NCBI GenBank assembly: GCA_947168565.1
Contig: CAMVMM010000002.1
Location: 1 to 64,000 of the forward strand
DNA length: 64,000 bases
Source of the DNA: an uncultured Clostridia bacterium
GTDB lineage: Bacteria; Bacillota; Clostridia; Christensenellales; CAG-138
Direction: 5' to 3'
Shown here: one piece after another, positions 17,178 to 25,944 of the stretch
Layout: each line of letters begins with the position of its first letter
Position numbering within the stretch: the first letter of the stretch is position 1
Made by a program: the position numbers and the translations under genes
The notes under the pieces: generated by a model
What the model was told of the DNA's origin: nothing
Seen by the model: the letters and a program-made list of their open reading frames with translations, nothing else
Databases searched by the model: none

Positions 17178-18440
17178 ATGGAGCTTAAGGGCAAAAGACT
17201 GCTCTTCCTCGGCGGACCGATCCAGGTCATAAAGGCGGTGGAGCAGGCGAAGAGCATGGGCGTTTATACAATAGTGACCGACATAAAGGAAAACGCGCTC
17301 GCCAAGGCGTATGCCGATGAGTCGCTTTCATTCAGCGTTTTGGATGTGGACGGCATAGTTGATTGGTGCAGGCGCAATCCGGTGGACGGCGTGCTGAATT
17401 TTGGCGTCGATCCCGCGCAAAAGCCGAGCATTCTGATCTGCGAGGCTCTCGGGCTGCCCAATTTCGGAACCCTTGAGCAGGTGGAATACCTTTCAAACAA
17501 GCAGGCGTTCAAGGAGCTTTGCGTAAAGTGCGGGGTGGACATTATAAAGAGCTACACCGAGGAGGATCTGACCGATGAATTCGATGAATACCCCCTTCTT
17601 ATAAAGCCCGCGCAGAACTGCGGCTCAAGGGGAGGCTCCGTTTGCCGCAATAAGCAGGAGGCGGAGCGCGCAATAGCGCTTGCAAAGGAGGCTTCCTTAA
17701 ACGGCAAGGTGATAATCGAGCGCTGCATGCAGGGGTATCAGGATTTTTCGGTGGAATATTATGCGGTGGACGGCGATATTTTCCTTGTCAGAACGCAGGA
17801 CAGATATCTTGGCAGCGAGGCGTATAAGCTGAACAGGCAGGCCGTTGCGGGCGTTTCGCCATCCAAGCATACGGAAATGTATTTGAAAAGCGTTCATCCG
17901 CGCGTGGTTGAAATGCTTAAAAGCATAGGGATCGAAAACGGAGTGCTTACCATGCAGGGATTCGTGGACGGAAACACCGTTCGGTTCTATGATCCCTCCT
18001 TCAGGTTCCCGGGAAGCGCATATGAAAAGCTCCTGTTCCGCGCCACCGGAGTGAACCTCATGGAGTATGCCGTTTGCTTTGCGTTGGGCGCTCCCAAAAA
18101 GGCGGCGCCTGCTTTTGAAGCCGCGTACACTCTGAACGGTAAATGCTCCATCATGCTGCTCTTCACAGCCCGCCCGGGCACAATATCAAAATGCTTCGGT
18201 ATGGACGAGATCAAACGGATGCCGGAGGTGGTTTCCGCCGTGCTAAAGGAAGCAGCCGGCAACGTGATAACCGCAAGCGGGGATGTTGGGCAGCGCATAG
18301 CCGAGGTCGGCTTGCTTGTGGATGACGATAAAGCAGCCATTGAACGCGCGGTGCTGAGCGTTCAGGAAAAGCTCAAGGTGCTGGATGAGCATGGCGAGAA
18401 CATGCTGGTGTGCCTTGCCGACCCGAGAACGTTCAGGTAA
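17178..18440 (+). CDS. ATP-grasp ligase B
   Basis: 420-aa ATP-grasp protein related to, but clearly different from, the preceding gene. Visible landmarks: LKGKRLLFLGGPIQVIKAVE at the N-terminus, PLLIKPAQNCGSRGGSVCRN as the ATP-binding loop, KVIIERCMQGYQDFSVEYY, and MQGFVDGNTVRFYDPSFRFPG near the metal site. ATG 17178 follows GAAAGGA with a ten-base gap and is preferred over a TTG at 17151. The C-terminal region (MLLFTARPGTISKCFGMDEI) is the lid seen in many carboxylate ligases. The substrate is unknown; placement in the operon suggests it acts on the same small molecule as ligase A. Confidence 0.87.
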   Translation: MELKGKRLLFLGGPIQVIKAVEQAKSMGVYTIVTDIKENALAKAYADESLSFSVLDVDGIVDWCRRNPVDGVLNFGVDPAQKPSILICEALGLPNFGTLEQVEYLSNKQAFKELCVKCGVDIIKSYTEEDLTDEFDEYPLLIKPAQNCGSRGGSVCRNKQEAERAIALAKEASLNGKVIIERCMQGYQDFSVEYYAVDGDIFLVRTQDRYLGSEAYKLNRQAVAGVSPSKHTEMYLKSVHPRVVEMLKSIGIENGVLTMQGFVDGNTVRFYDPSFRFPGSAYEKLLFRATGVNLMEYAVCFALGAPKKAAPAFEAAYTLNGKCSIMLLFTARPGTISKCFGMDEIKRMPEVVSAVLKEAAGNVITASGDVGQRIAEVGLLVDDDKAAIERAVLSVQEKLKVLDEHGENMLVCLADPRTFR

Positions 18441-18557
18441 AACGCCGCTCGATCCCCTGCGCTGAACCGATCCCGGGCTTTGAGGCCGCAGCCCCTGCGG
18501 CGGGAAGCTCTCAAGCCGATTCGGCATTGAACCATTGAATCTTCCGAGGTATAGTTT

Positions 18558-19913
18558 ATGGGTTTAACAAGTAAGCTGGCGCTCGATCTTGAAAGGATAA
18601 ACGAGCTGAAGCCGGCAGATATTGAGCAGATAAAGACGCTGATAATAGATTTTATCGCGGCAGCTCTTGCGGGCTTCACGCAAAACGCCGCTTTCAATAA
18701 ATCTGTGGAAAGGATCGTGCTTGCCCAGGGGGGAGCCGAGGAAAGCTCCGTGCTTTTTGAAAGCAAAAAATATCCCTCAAGGCTCGCGGCGTTCATGAAC
18801 TCCGTGTACGGCCACGGCGCCGAGCTCGATGACGGAAACAAAAAAGCGGCGGGGCATGCAGGGGTGCATATTATTCCGGCGGTCTTTGCTCTTGCCGAAA
18901 AATTAAACAGCAGCAATAAGGACGTTTTAACGGCAATAGCGGTGGGCTATGAAGCGTATATTCGCATTTCATCCGCAGCGCAGCCCGGCCTTGTGCAGCG
19001 CGGGTTTCATTCCACGGGCATGGCGGGCACTCTCGCCTGCGCCGCCGCATGCGCCAAGCTGTATCACCTCGATGCGCAGGGCATAGAGAACGCGATCGCG
19101 CTTTCAACCACTATGACGGGAGGTCTGCTTTCATACGGCGACTCAAGGCCGGCAATAAAGCCGCTCAATCCCGGAAAAGCGGCGGAAAACGGTGTGTTTG
19201 CGGCGATGCTTGCCGCCGAGGGCGTGCTTGGTCCAACCGAAGCGCTGGAGGGCCAAAACGGCTGGTTCCATGCGGCTGCGGATTCAGTTGATGAAAGCTG
19301 CCTTGAAGGATCGGATCATCTGCTGCTGCACGATTGCTATTTCAAACTGTATCCTTCGTGCAGGCATACCCACTGCGGGATCGATGCGGCGCTGGCGCTC
19401 CACGACAGGGTGGATCCGGGCAAGATCGAATCGGTGAACGTGTTCATCTATCCAAACGCCATAAAGCTTGCCGGGATAATGCTGCCCAAGGATAAGGACG
19501 AAACCAAGTTTTCCATTCAATACACGCTTGCCCGCTCGCTTTTGAACGGCTCTTACGGCGTTTCGGATATGGATCCGCCCAAGCTGACAGAGGACGTGCT
19601 GGCGCTGATCGATAAAATAAAGCTTATTCCGGATCCGGACATGGAAAACAAAGCCAAGGGCATTCGCGGAACCAAAGTGCAGGTGCTTCTGAATACGGGG
19701 GAAACTCTGACGGAAACCGTGCTTGTGCCAAAGGGCGATCCGGAGAATCCGCTTTCAAGGAGCGATATTCTGAATAAGCTGAAGACCTGCGCGCTGGGCC
19801 TTGCGGATGACGAAATACTGAACAGGGTCACGGAGTCGGTTCTGAATATGAATGAAAACGCCGGATTTATCAATCCGATAAAGCTTTTTGGAGGATCAAA
19901 TGAAAAGCATTGA
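18558..19913 (+). CDS. MmgE/PrpD family dehydratase/decarboxylase-like protein
   Basis: 451 aa, normal length for the family that includes 2-methylcitrate dehydratase PrpD and cis-aconitate decarboxylase. The family opening is visible as LIIDFIAAALAGF, followed by VYGHGAELDDGNKKAAGHAG (active-site region) and YPSCRHTHCGIDAALAL. Such enzymes remove water or CO2 from branched tricarboxylic acids without a metal cofactor. In this operon the natural inference is a dehydration or isomerisation of a citrate-like intermediate. GAGG lies eight bases before ATG 18558, and the next gene starts inside this one's 3' end. Confidence 0.87.
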   Translation: MGLTSKLALDLERINELKPADIEQIKTLIIDFIAAALAGFTQNAAFNKSVERIVLAQGGAEESSVLFESKKYPSRLAAFMNSVYGHGAELDDGNKKAAGHAGVHIIPAVFALAEKLNSSNKDVLTAIAVGYEAYIRISSAAQPGLVQRGFHSTGMAGTLACAAACAKLYHLDAQGIENAIALSTTMTGGLLSYGDSRPAIKPLNPGKAAENGVFAAMLAAEGVLGPTEALEGQNGWFHAAADSVDESCLEGSDHLLLHDCYFKLYPSCRHTHCGIDAALALHDRVDPGKIESVNVFIYPNAIKLAGIMLPKDKDETKFSIQYTLARSLLNGSYGVSDMDPPKLTEDVLALIDKIKLIPDPDMENKAKGIRGTKVQVLLNTGETLTETVLVPKGDPENPLSRSDILNKLKTCALGLADDEILNRVTESVLNMNENAGFINPIKLFGGSNEKH

Positions 19914-20877
19914 CCTTATCCTCGGCACCATGACGATCGGAGAATCCGTTTTTTCTCCGGATGTGGAAAAATTCATCGGCGCGTTTCTTGACGCGGGCTA
20001 CACCGAGCTTGACACGGCGTATGTGTATAACGACGGGCTGTGCGAAAAGCTGCTGGGCGAGGCGCTGAAAAACGAAAAGCGCCCCTATCGTATCGCCACA
20101 AAGGTGAATCCGCGCATAACCGGCAGGCTGGACGGCGAGGCGGCGTATATGCAGCTCAACGGCAGCCTTGAGCGGCTTGGGCTTGAAAAGGTTGATACCG
20201 TTTTCCTGCATTTTCCGGATCCCGCAACGCCCGTGATAAGCGTGCTTGAGGCGATGGCGGATATGCATTCGCGGGGTAAATTCACCGAGCTGGGGCTTTC
20301 AAATTTCCCCGCCTGGATGGTGGCGGACTGCTGGCATATCTGCGATAAGCACGGCTGGGTGCGCCCCACCGTTTACGAGGGCATATACAATCCGCTCACA
20401 AGAAAGGCGGAAACCGTGCTGAACGCCTGCCTGGATAATTTCGGAATGCGCTTTTACGCATACAATCCCATGTGCGGCGGCCTGCTCACCGGAAGATACT
20501 CAAGCTTTGAGGCCGCTCCGGAGGACGGCAGGTTCACTCATCGCCCGAATTATCAAAACAGATACTGGAAAAAAAGCTTCTTTGACGCGGTGCAGATCAT
20601 TAAAAACGCCGCCGAAAAGCACGGCATCACGACCGTCGAGGCCACCTATCGCTTCCTCGCGCATCATTCCATGCTGAACGGCGAAAGGGGCGATGCGATA
20701 ATCATCGGCGCAAGCAAGCTCGCTCATCTGCAGCAGAATATGCGCGCGGTGCAGGCGGGGCCGCTTCCGCAGGATATCCTGAATGCTTTTGAGGAGGCAT
20801 GGGCGGTCACAAGGGCGGATTCGCCGGAGTATTTCACACTTTTTAAAGCTCAAAAACCCATCGGAGGGGAAAAATAA
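19900..20877 (+). CDS. Aldo-keto reductase (AKR7-like)
   Basis: 325-aa TIM-barrel NADPH-dependent reductase. The catalytic tetrad is recognisable: Asp and Tyr in YTELDTAYVYNDG, Lys in RIATKVNP and His in VFLHFPD. The C-terminal cofactor-binding segment GDAIIIGASKLAHLQQNM is also typical. Overall it resembles the aflatoxin-aldehyde-reductase (AKR7) branch. ATG 19900 is chosen because GGAGG lies at 19890-19894; it overlaps the previous gene by 14 bp. The next gene begins right after its TAA. It most likely reduces an aldehyde, possibly the product of the decarboxylase encoded next; that link is inference. Confidence 0.88.
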   Translation: MKSIDLILGTMTIGESVFSPDVEKFIGAFLDAGYTELDTAYVYNDGLCEKLLGEALKNEKRPYRIATKVNPRITGRLDGEAAYMQLNGSLERLGLEKVDTVFLHFPDPATPVISVLEAMADMHSRGKFTELGLSNFPAWMVADCWHICDKHGWVRPTVYEGIYNPLTRKAETVLNACLDNFGMRFYAYNPMCGGLLTGRYSSFEAAPEDGRFTHRPNYQNRYWKKSFFDAVQIIKNAAEKHGITTVEATYRFLAHHSMLNGERGDAIIIGASKLAHLQQNMRAVQAGPLPQDILNAFEEAWAVTRADSPEYFTLFKAQKPIGGEK

Positions 20878-22008
20878 ATGCTCGATCAGAAAAAAGTATT
20901 CGAAACTCTTGCAAACCACGGCGTAACCTTTTTTACGGGCGTGCCGGATTCGTATCTGAACGGCTTTTGCAACTATGCCTTGAATTGCTGCGGCAAAAGA
21001 AATATCATAGCCGCAAACGAGGGCAACGCCGTGGGCATAGCGGCGGGGCATTATCTTTCAAGCGGCGAGCTGCCGCTCGTTTATATGCAAAACAGCGGCC
21101 TTGGAAACACCGTGAACCCCCTTGCATCGCTTGCGGATAAGGACGTGTACGCCGTGCCGATGCTTCTGCTGATAGGCTGGCGCGGTCAGGGCGATACGGA
21201 GCCGAACCATCCGCAGCACAAACTTCAGGGCGAGATCACGCCGAAGCAGCTTGAGATACTGCACATCCCTTACACCGTGCTTTCGGACAGCGACGAGGAA
21301 TTTGAAAAAACGGTGAAGCAGGCGGTGGAATACTGCGTCAGTACCCGCAGACCCTATGGGCTTATCGCTCCAAAGGGCGTGATGGCCGATCCCGATAAGC
21401 CGAATAACGTGGACGACGTTTACCCGATGAGCCGCGAGGAGGCGATAGAGATAATTCTTGATAATATGCCGGAGGACACGATCTATTCCGCCACGACCGG
21501 CCGCGCCACGCGCGAGCTTTTCTTCCTGCGCGAAAAGCGCGGCGAAACCAAGGCGCGTGATTTTTTAAACGTCGGCTCGATGGGGCACGCAAGCTCCGTG
21601 GCGCTCGGCATAGCGCTTGAGAAGCCGCAGCGCCACGTGGTGGCGCTCAACGGCGATTCCGCCGCAATAATGCACTTGGGCGCACTCGCGATAGAGGGCA
21701 GCCTGAACGCCCCCAATTTTATGCACGTGGTGCTCAACAACGGCGCGCATGAATCGGTCGGCGGTCAGCCCTCGGTAGGCCATAAGCTCGATTTTACCGC
21801 GATCGCAGAGGCGTGCGGGTTTGAAACGGTCGGAAAAGCGGTTGAAACCGCCGAGGAGCTTGCGAGCGCTGTGGCAAAGCTCAAGGACTGCGGCAGGGCT
21901 TCGTTCATCGATTGCCGCATCCACCGCGGGCTTGCAAGAAAGCTTCCGCCGATAGTTTTCGATCACCGTGAATATATAGACGAGCTTATAAACGAGCTTA
22001 AAAAATAA
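20878..22008 (+). CDS. Phosphonopyruvate decarboxylase-like TPP enzyme
   Basis: 376-aa thiamin-diphosphate enzyme in which the pyrimidine-binding and diphosphate-binding halves are on one chain, as in phosphonopyruvate decarboxylase; sulfopyruvate decarboxylase is a close relative. Visible features: FFTGVPDSYLNGFC at the N-terminus, NEGNAVGIAAGHYL with the activating Glu, QNSGLGNTVNPLASL, WRGQGDTEPNHPQHK, and the diphosphate-binding region NGDSAAIMHLGALAIEG with NNGAHESVGGQ. It removes CO2 from a 3-substituted pyruvate to give an aldehyde. No PEP mutase, the usual partner in phosphonate synthesis, is encoded in the window. Its start directly abuts the stop of the aldo-keto reductase. Confidence 0.87.
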   Translation: MLDQKKVFETLANHGVTFFTGVPDSYLNGFCNYALNCCGKRNIIAANEGNAVGIAAGHYLSSGELPLVYMQNSGLGNTVNPLASLADKDVYAVPMLLLIGWRGQGDTEPNHPQHKLQGEITPKQLEILHIPYTVLSDSDEEFEKTVKQAVEYCVSTRRPYGLIAPKGVMADPDKPNNVDDVYPMSREEAIEIILDNMPEDTIYSATTGRATRELFFLREKRGETKARDFLNVGSMGHASSVALGIALEKPQRHVVALNGDSAAIMHLGALAIEGSLNAPNFMHVVLNNGAHESVGGQPSVGHKLDFTAIAEACGFETVGKAVETAEELASAVAKLKDCGRASFIDCRIHRGLARKLPPIVFDHREYIDELINELKK

Positions 22009-22111
22009 TATTCGGAAAATATTTTTTCCGTTGAAGCTGCATTGCTTAAGGAATGCGTGTTATAACTATAAAAACGAGTCTGTTCCGGCATGGCCGGGGA
22101 AAGGAAAAACT

Positions 22112-23026
22112 ATGAACAGCATGGAAAAAACAAGAGAGTTTCTCAGATCCGTCGGTCTTCCCGGAGGCGATGCGTACGACCTTCCCACCTCCGAAAAAAG
22201 GTTTGCGGACGGCGGCCAGTTCCGCTTCGAGGTGCCCGGCATCCAGGGCCCCAAGGTCATGAAGGCGCTGCTTCAGGCTATGGACAGCTACGGCCTGTAT
22301 CTGCACCGCGTTACCCAAACGCAGGGCATCATGCGCCTTGCGGATGAGGATATAGCCAAGATGGTGGAGCTTGCGCACGAATGGGAAACCGATCTGATCC
22401 TCGCCGTCGGTCCCCGAGCCACCACGGACACCTCCGCCTCCGTACACACCGAGGAGGGCGTTCGCATGGGCTACCGTCTGCGCGGTCAGGAGCAGATAGT
22501 TCGCGCCATAGAGGACGTAAAGCGTGCCGCCCGGCTCGGCTGCCGCGGCTTCCTTGTGTATGATGAGGGCTGCCTGTGGATACTGAACAAAATGCGCGAG
22601 GCGGGCGAGATACCCGAGGATTGCCATTTCAAGGTTTCCGCGCACGCGGGTCATGGCAACCCCTGCTCCGCGAAGCTGCTTGAGCAGATCGGCGCCGATT
22701 CCATAAACCCGGTTCGTGATATCCAGCTTCAGATGCTCGCCGCCATGCGTCAGGCGATCGACTGCCCCATAGATATCCATACCGAGAATCCCAAATCGAC
22801 CGGCGGCTTCATTCGCCATTACGAGGTGCCGGAGATGATCCGCATTGCCGCACCCATCTACCTTAAGACCGGCGGCTCCGTTGCCGCGACCCACAGCTGG
22901 GACAGCACGGAGGACGATGCAAGGAAGCGCGCCAAGCAGTGCAGCCTCGTGAAGCGCATGATAGATGAATACTATCCGGAGGCGGTTTGGTCTCCCAAGG
23001 GCAGCCTTACCCAGAAAACCATGTGA
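22112..23026 (+). CDS. TIM-barrel protein of unknown reaction in the metabolic operon
   Basis: 304 aa. ATG 22112 follows AAAGGA about six bases upstream; a longer frame from 22031 has no such site. The sequence reads as an alternating beta/alpha barrel: PKVMKALLQAMDSYGLYLHR, DLILAVGPRATTDTSASVHT, GCRGFLVYDEGCLWIL, HFKVSAHAGHGNPCSAKLLE, CPIDIHTENPKSTGGFI. His, Asp and Glu at strand ends suggest metal or phosphate binding. It resembles U32-peptidase-like and lyase barrels only loosely, and I would not name a reaction. The CitE-like gene follows after 38 bases, so it belongs to the same transcription unit. Confidence 0.75.
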   Translation: MNSMEKTREFLRSVGLPGGDAYDLPTSEKRFADGGQFRFEVPGIQGPKVMKALLQAMDSYGLYLHRVTQTQGIMRLADEDIAKMVELAHEWETDLILAVGPRATTDTSASVHTEEGVRMGYRLRGQEQIVRAIEDVKRAARLGCRGFLVYDEGCLWILNKMREAGEIPEDCHFKVSAHAGHGNPCSAKLLEQIGADSINPVRDIQLQMLAAMRQAIDCPIDIHTENPKSTGGFIRHYEVPEMIRIAAPIYLKTGGSVAATHSWDSTEDDARKRAKQCSLVKRMIDEYYPEAVWSPKGSLTQKTM

Positions 23027-23064
23027 TATTCTTCACAGGAATCATTTCAAAGTGAGGAAATGAT

Positions 23065-24219
23065 ATGCAGCATCACAGATATAACCCGGAGTTCAAGTTC
23101 GTTGTTGAGCCTGAGCACTTCAATAAGTATACCGACAGGGAGCTTTTGCAGTACTGCCTCGGCGCGGCGATGTATATGCCCGGCTACAAGGACTTTGCTC
23201 CGAAGATCCTTTCGGGCGCTATGCCGGGGCTGACCACCATGGTGCTCTGCTTTGAGGACGCCTGTCCCGAGGAGCGCCTGCCGGAGGCCATGGACAACGT
23301 GCATAAGCTGCTTGCCACCGTTACCGAGGCTGTGGACAGCGGCGAGCTGGACGGCGACAAGGTGCCGCTCATCTTCGTTCGCATCCGCAATCTGGCGCAG
23401 TTCAAGGCGTTTTCAAAGGAGCTCACAAAGCAGGAGGTGCGCTCGCTCTGCGGAATAAACTTCCCCAAGTTCAATGCGGACAACGGCCATGAGTACTTTG
23501 CCTATCTCAAGGATCTGAACGAGCGCTTCGACGAGATAATCTACGGTATGCCCATTATTGAGGATCCGGAGGTCATATACAAGGAAAGCCGCCTTTCGCA
23601 GCTCATCGGCATAAAGAAGATTTTGGATATGTACCACGATCTGGTGCTTCAGGTGCGCGTTGGCGGCACGGATTTCTGCTCCGTTTTCGGCGTTCGCCGC
23701 GGCGTGGATTATTCACTATACGACATCATGACGGTGCGCGAATGCCTGAGCGATATAATAAATATCTGCGGCAGAAACAACGACTACGTGCTCTCCGGTC
23801 CCGTGTGGGAGTATTTCCGCGCACCAAAGGAGCTTATGTTTGAGGAGCTTCAGCACTACGGCATAGAGGATTACCTCATGCGCCGCCAGCCCCTTGTGAA
23901 CGGTGAGATAGACGGGCTTCTGCGCGAGGTGCTGCTTGATAAGGCAAACGGCTTCATCGGCAGAACGGTGATCCATCCGACCCATATCAAATTCGTGAAC
24001 GCGCTCATGGCCGTTACGCGGGAGGAATACGACGACGCCTGCCAGATCCTTGCAACGAGCGGCGGCGTGGTGAAGGGCAGCGGCGGAAACAAAATGAACG
24101 AGATAAAGCCGCATACCAACTGGGCAAAGAAAATCTACTACAGAGCGCGCGCTTTCGGCGTTGTGAAAAACGAAAGCGGCTACGTTAAGCTTTTTGCGGT
24201 TAACGAGGAGGACAAATGA
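23065..24219 (+). CDS. CitE-like C-C bond lyase (HpcH/HpaI/citrate lyase superfamily)
   Basis: 384-aa member of the citrate-lyase-beta-like TIM-barrel superfamily, close in layout to the long 'C-C bond lyase' group often found in Ter/tellurite-type operons. Landmarks: PGLTTMVLCFEDACPEERLP (Mg-binding acidic pair on strand 2), LIFVRIRNLAQF, YGMPIIEDPEVIYKESRL, LQVRVGGTDFCSVFGVRRGV and GRTVIHPTHIKFVNALM near the C-terminus. Such enzymes make or cleave a C-C bond next to a carboxylate, often with acyl-CoA or pyruvate. The stop overlaps the next start as ATGA, so it is translated together with the hydratase subunits. Confidence 0.82.
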   Translation: MQHHRYNPEFKFVVEPEHFNKYTDRELLQYCLGAAMYMPGYKDFAPKILSGAMPGLTTMVLCFEDACPEERLPEAMDNVHKLLATVTEAVDSGELDGDKVPLIFVRIRNLAQFKAFSKELTKQEVRSLCGINFPKFNADNGHEYFAYLKDLNERFDEIIYGMPIIEDPEVIYKESRLSQLIGIKKILDMYHDLVLQVRVGGTDFCSVFGVRRGVDYSLYDIMTVRECLSDIINICGRNNDYVLSGPVWEYFRAPKELMFEELQHYGIEDYLMRRQPLVNGEIDGLLREVLLDKANGFIGRTVIHPTHIKFVNALMAVTREEYDDACQILATSGGVVKGSGGNKMNEIKPHTNWAKKIYYRARAFGVVKNESGYVKLFAVNEEDK

Positions 24220-24722
24220 CGGTACTGACCACACCTATCGGCGAGGACGCCGCTGCAAGGCTCAAGGTTGGCGACACGGTCGAGATCTCGGGCTATATCC
24301 TCTGCGGGCGCGACGCCGTGCTTCCTAAAGTAGTAAAAATGATAGACGAAGGCCGAGCGGGCGAGCTTGGCGTGGAGCTTGCAGGCCAGGTCGTGTTTCA
24401 CACGGCGGTAAGTCCTGCGGGCGTCGGCCCCACCTCAAGCAATAAGCTTGAGATAGAAAGCTCCATCGCTCCGCTCTCGAGGGCGGGCGTGAAGCTTCAC
24501 CTCGGAAAAGGACAGCTCCGCAAGGAAACCATCGAAGCGCTTGATAAATACAATTCCGTTTACGCGGTCATCCCGCCCGTAACGGCGCTGCTTGGAGCCA
24601 AAACGAGCGAGGTCAGGGTGCTTGCGTTCCCGGAGCTCGGCATGGAGGCGCTGCACCTTATAAAGGTGGAGGGATATCCCGCCATCATAGGCGCTGCGCA
24701 CGGAAGGAGCATTTATGACTGA
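24216..24722 (+). CDS. Class I Fe-S hydratase, beta (FumB-type C-terminal) subunit
   Basis: 168 aa matching the C-terminal domain of class I fumarase / L-tartrate dehydratase: LKVGDTVEISGYILCGRDAV near the N-terminus, FHTAVSPAGVGPTSSNKLE, and SSIAPLSRAGVKLHLGKGQL in the substrate-binding swivelling domain. It needs the separately encoded alpha subunit, which follows with an 8-bp overlap. The order beta then alpha is the reverse of the common arrangement. Substrate could be fumarate/malate, mesaconate/citramalate, tartrate or a pathway-specific hydroxy acid; sequence alone does not decide. Confidence 0.88.
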   Translation: MTVLTTPIGEDAAARLKVGDTVEISGYILCGRDAVLPKVVKMIDEGRAGELGVELAGQVVFHTAVSPAGVGPTSSNKLEIESSIAPLSRAGVKLHLGKGQLRKETIEALDKYNSVYAVIPPVTALLGAKTSEVRVLAFPELGMEALHLIKVEGYPAIIGAAHGRSIYD

Positions 24723-25575
24723 TAACCACGAAAAAATAGTCGCTCTCGTGAGGGATACGCTCGTTGAGGCGGGCAGCACCTTCAGACCCGATAAAAAAGA
24801 GGCGTATCGCCGCGCGATCGCTTCAGAGCGGAGCGAGCAGGCGAAATGGGTGCTTGAGCAGGTGCTGGCGAACGCCGAGGCCGCCGAGCGCGACCGCAGC
24901 CCGCTTTGCGACGATACCGGCATCCCGCACCTTGTGCTGGAGGTGGGCGAGGACTGCGCCGTGAGCGGCAGAATGCTGGATGCGATAAAGCGCGGCGTGG
25001 CGGAGGGGCTTCGTGCGCTCCCCGGCCGCCCGATGGGCATTATGGGAGGCGACAGCGAGCGCATAGACCAGTCCGGCGGGCTGAATCCGGACAGCGCGGG
25101 CGTGGAATGCGCTCCCATCCTGCTGAGAAGATGCGCGGAAAATACGATCCGCCTGCATATACTGATGTTTGGCGGCGGCCCCGCCATCAGGGGAAAGACC
25201 TACCGGGTTTTCCATAAGCACAGCACGCAGGTGGTGCTGGATGAAATAATAAGCTGGGCAAAGGAAAGCGTGGCGCAGCTCGGCTGCTCTCCGTGCACGC
25301 TTGCCGTGGGCATTGGCAGAAGCCATTTTGAGGCGGCCGCCATGATGCTTCAGGCCCAGACGGACGGAAACTACGGCGTGCAGAGCGATATGGAGATGGA
25401 GATAACCCGCCGCGTGAACGAGGCGAATATCGGCCCCCTCGGGCTGAAGGGCGATACGAGCGTGCTTGCCACCTTTATGAAGGTCGGCCCGCAGAGGGCG
25501 AGCGGCGTGCGCGTGGTTTGCCTGCGCCCCACCTGCTGCTTTGAGCCGAGGATTGCGACTGTGGAGCTTTGCTGA
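24715..25575 (+). CDS. Class I Fe-S hydratase, alpha (FumA-type N-terminal) subunit
   Basis: 286 aa corresponding to the [4Fe-4S] catalytic domain of class I fumarase / tartrate dehydratase. Candidate cluster ligands are the Cys in SPLCDDTGIPHLV and those in QLGCSPCTLAVGIG; FGGGPAIRGKTY and NIGPLGLKGDTSVLA are typical of the family. With the beta subunit it would add or remove water across a double bond. AAGGAG precedes the ATG. It is the last gene of the operon; transcription probably ends at a long hairpin about 260 bases further on. Confidence 0.88.
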   Translation: MTDNHEKIVALVRDTLVEAGSTFRPDKKEAYRRAIASERSEQAKWVLEQVLANAEAAERDRSPLCDDTGIPHLVLEVGEDCAVSGRMLDAIKRGVAEGLRALPGRPMGIMGGDSERIDQSGGLNPDSAGVECAPILLRRCAENTIRLHILMFGGGPAIRGKTYRVFHKHSTQVVLDEIISWAKESVAQLGCSPCTLAVGIGRSHFEAAAMMLQAQTDGNYGVQSDMEMEITRRVNEANIGPLGLKGDTSVLATFMKVGPQRASGVRVVCLRPTCCFEPRIATVELC

Positions 25576-25832
25576 GCAGCCTTAAAAGGGGCGGGGCAGA
25601 GCTTGCGCAGCGCATCCGAATAAACCATTTGAACAGAACAAGTTTTTAACAATACAAAACACAATAACGGGGCCGGTGTGCAAGGCCCCGTAAAAAGCAG
25701 GACCGGGCGATCCGCAGGGGTTGCCCGGTTTGCTGCTGTTAAGGCCAATGCAAGCCGCCTTCGTTTGGACAGCGGATTTACGGACGGCTTGGGAAACCGC
25801 TCATTGAGCCGAGAGGCGCGCAGAAAAAGAGA

Positions 25833-25885
25833 GAGGCCGCTGCACGGCAGGATAATTGCCTTGCAGCAGCCTCTTTATTGTTTTG
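25833..25885. terminator. Bidirectional terminator between convergent operons
   Basis: A long imperfect hairpin: GAGGC, GCTGC and GGCA pair with TGCC, GCAGC and GCCTC. A T-rich tail follows on the plus strand and a CTCTCTTTTTC tract on the minus strand. It lies between the plus-strand metabolic operon and the minus-strand surface-protein operon. A second GC hairpin (CGGGGCC/GGCCCCG) lies at 25668-25690; otherwise 25576-25944 holds no supported gene. Confidence 0.7.
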
Positions 25886-25944
25886 CCTGCATAGGTACTG
25901 CCGCGATTCGGCATTACCTATTTGCAGCTTTGCTCCGCCGCTTC

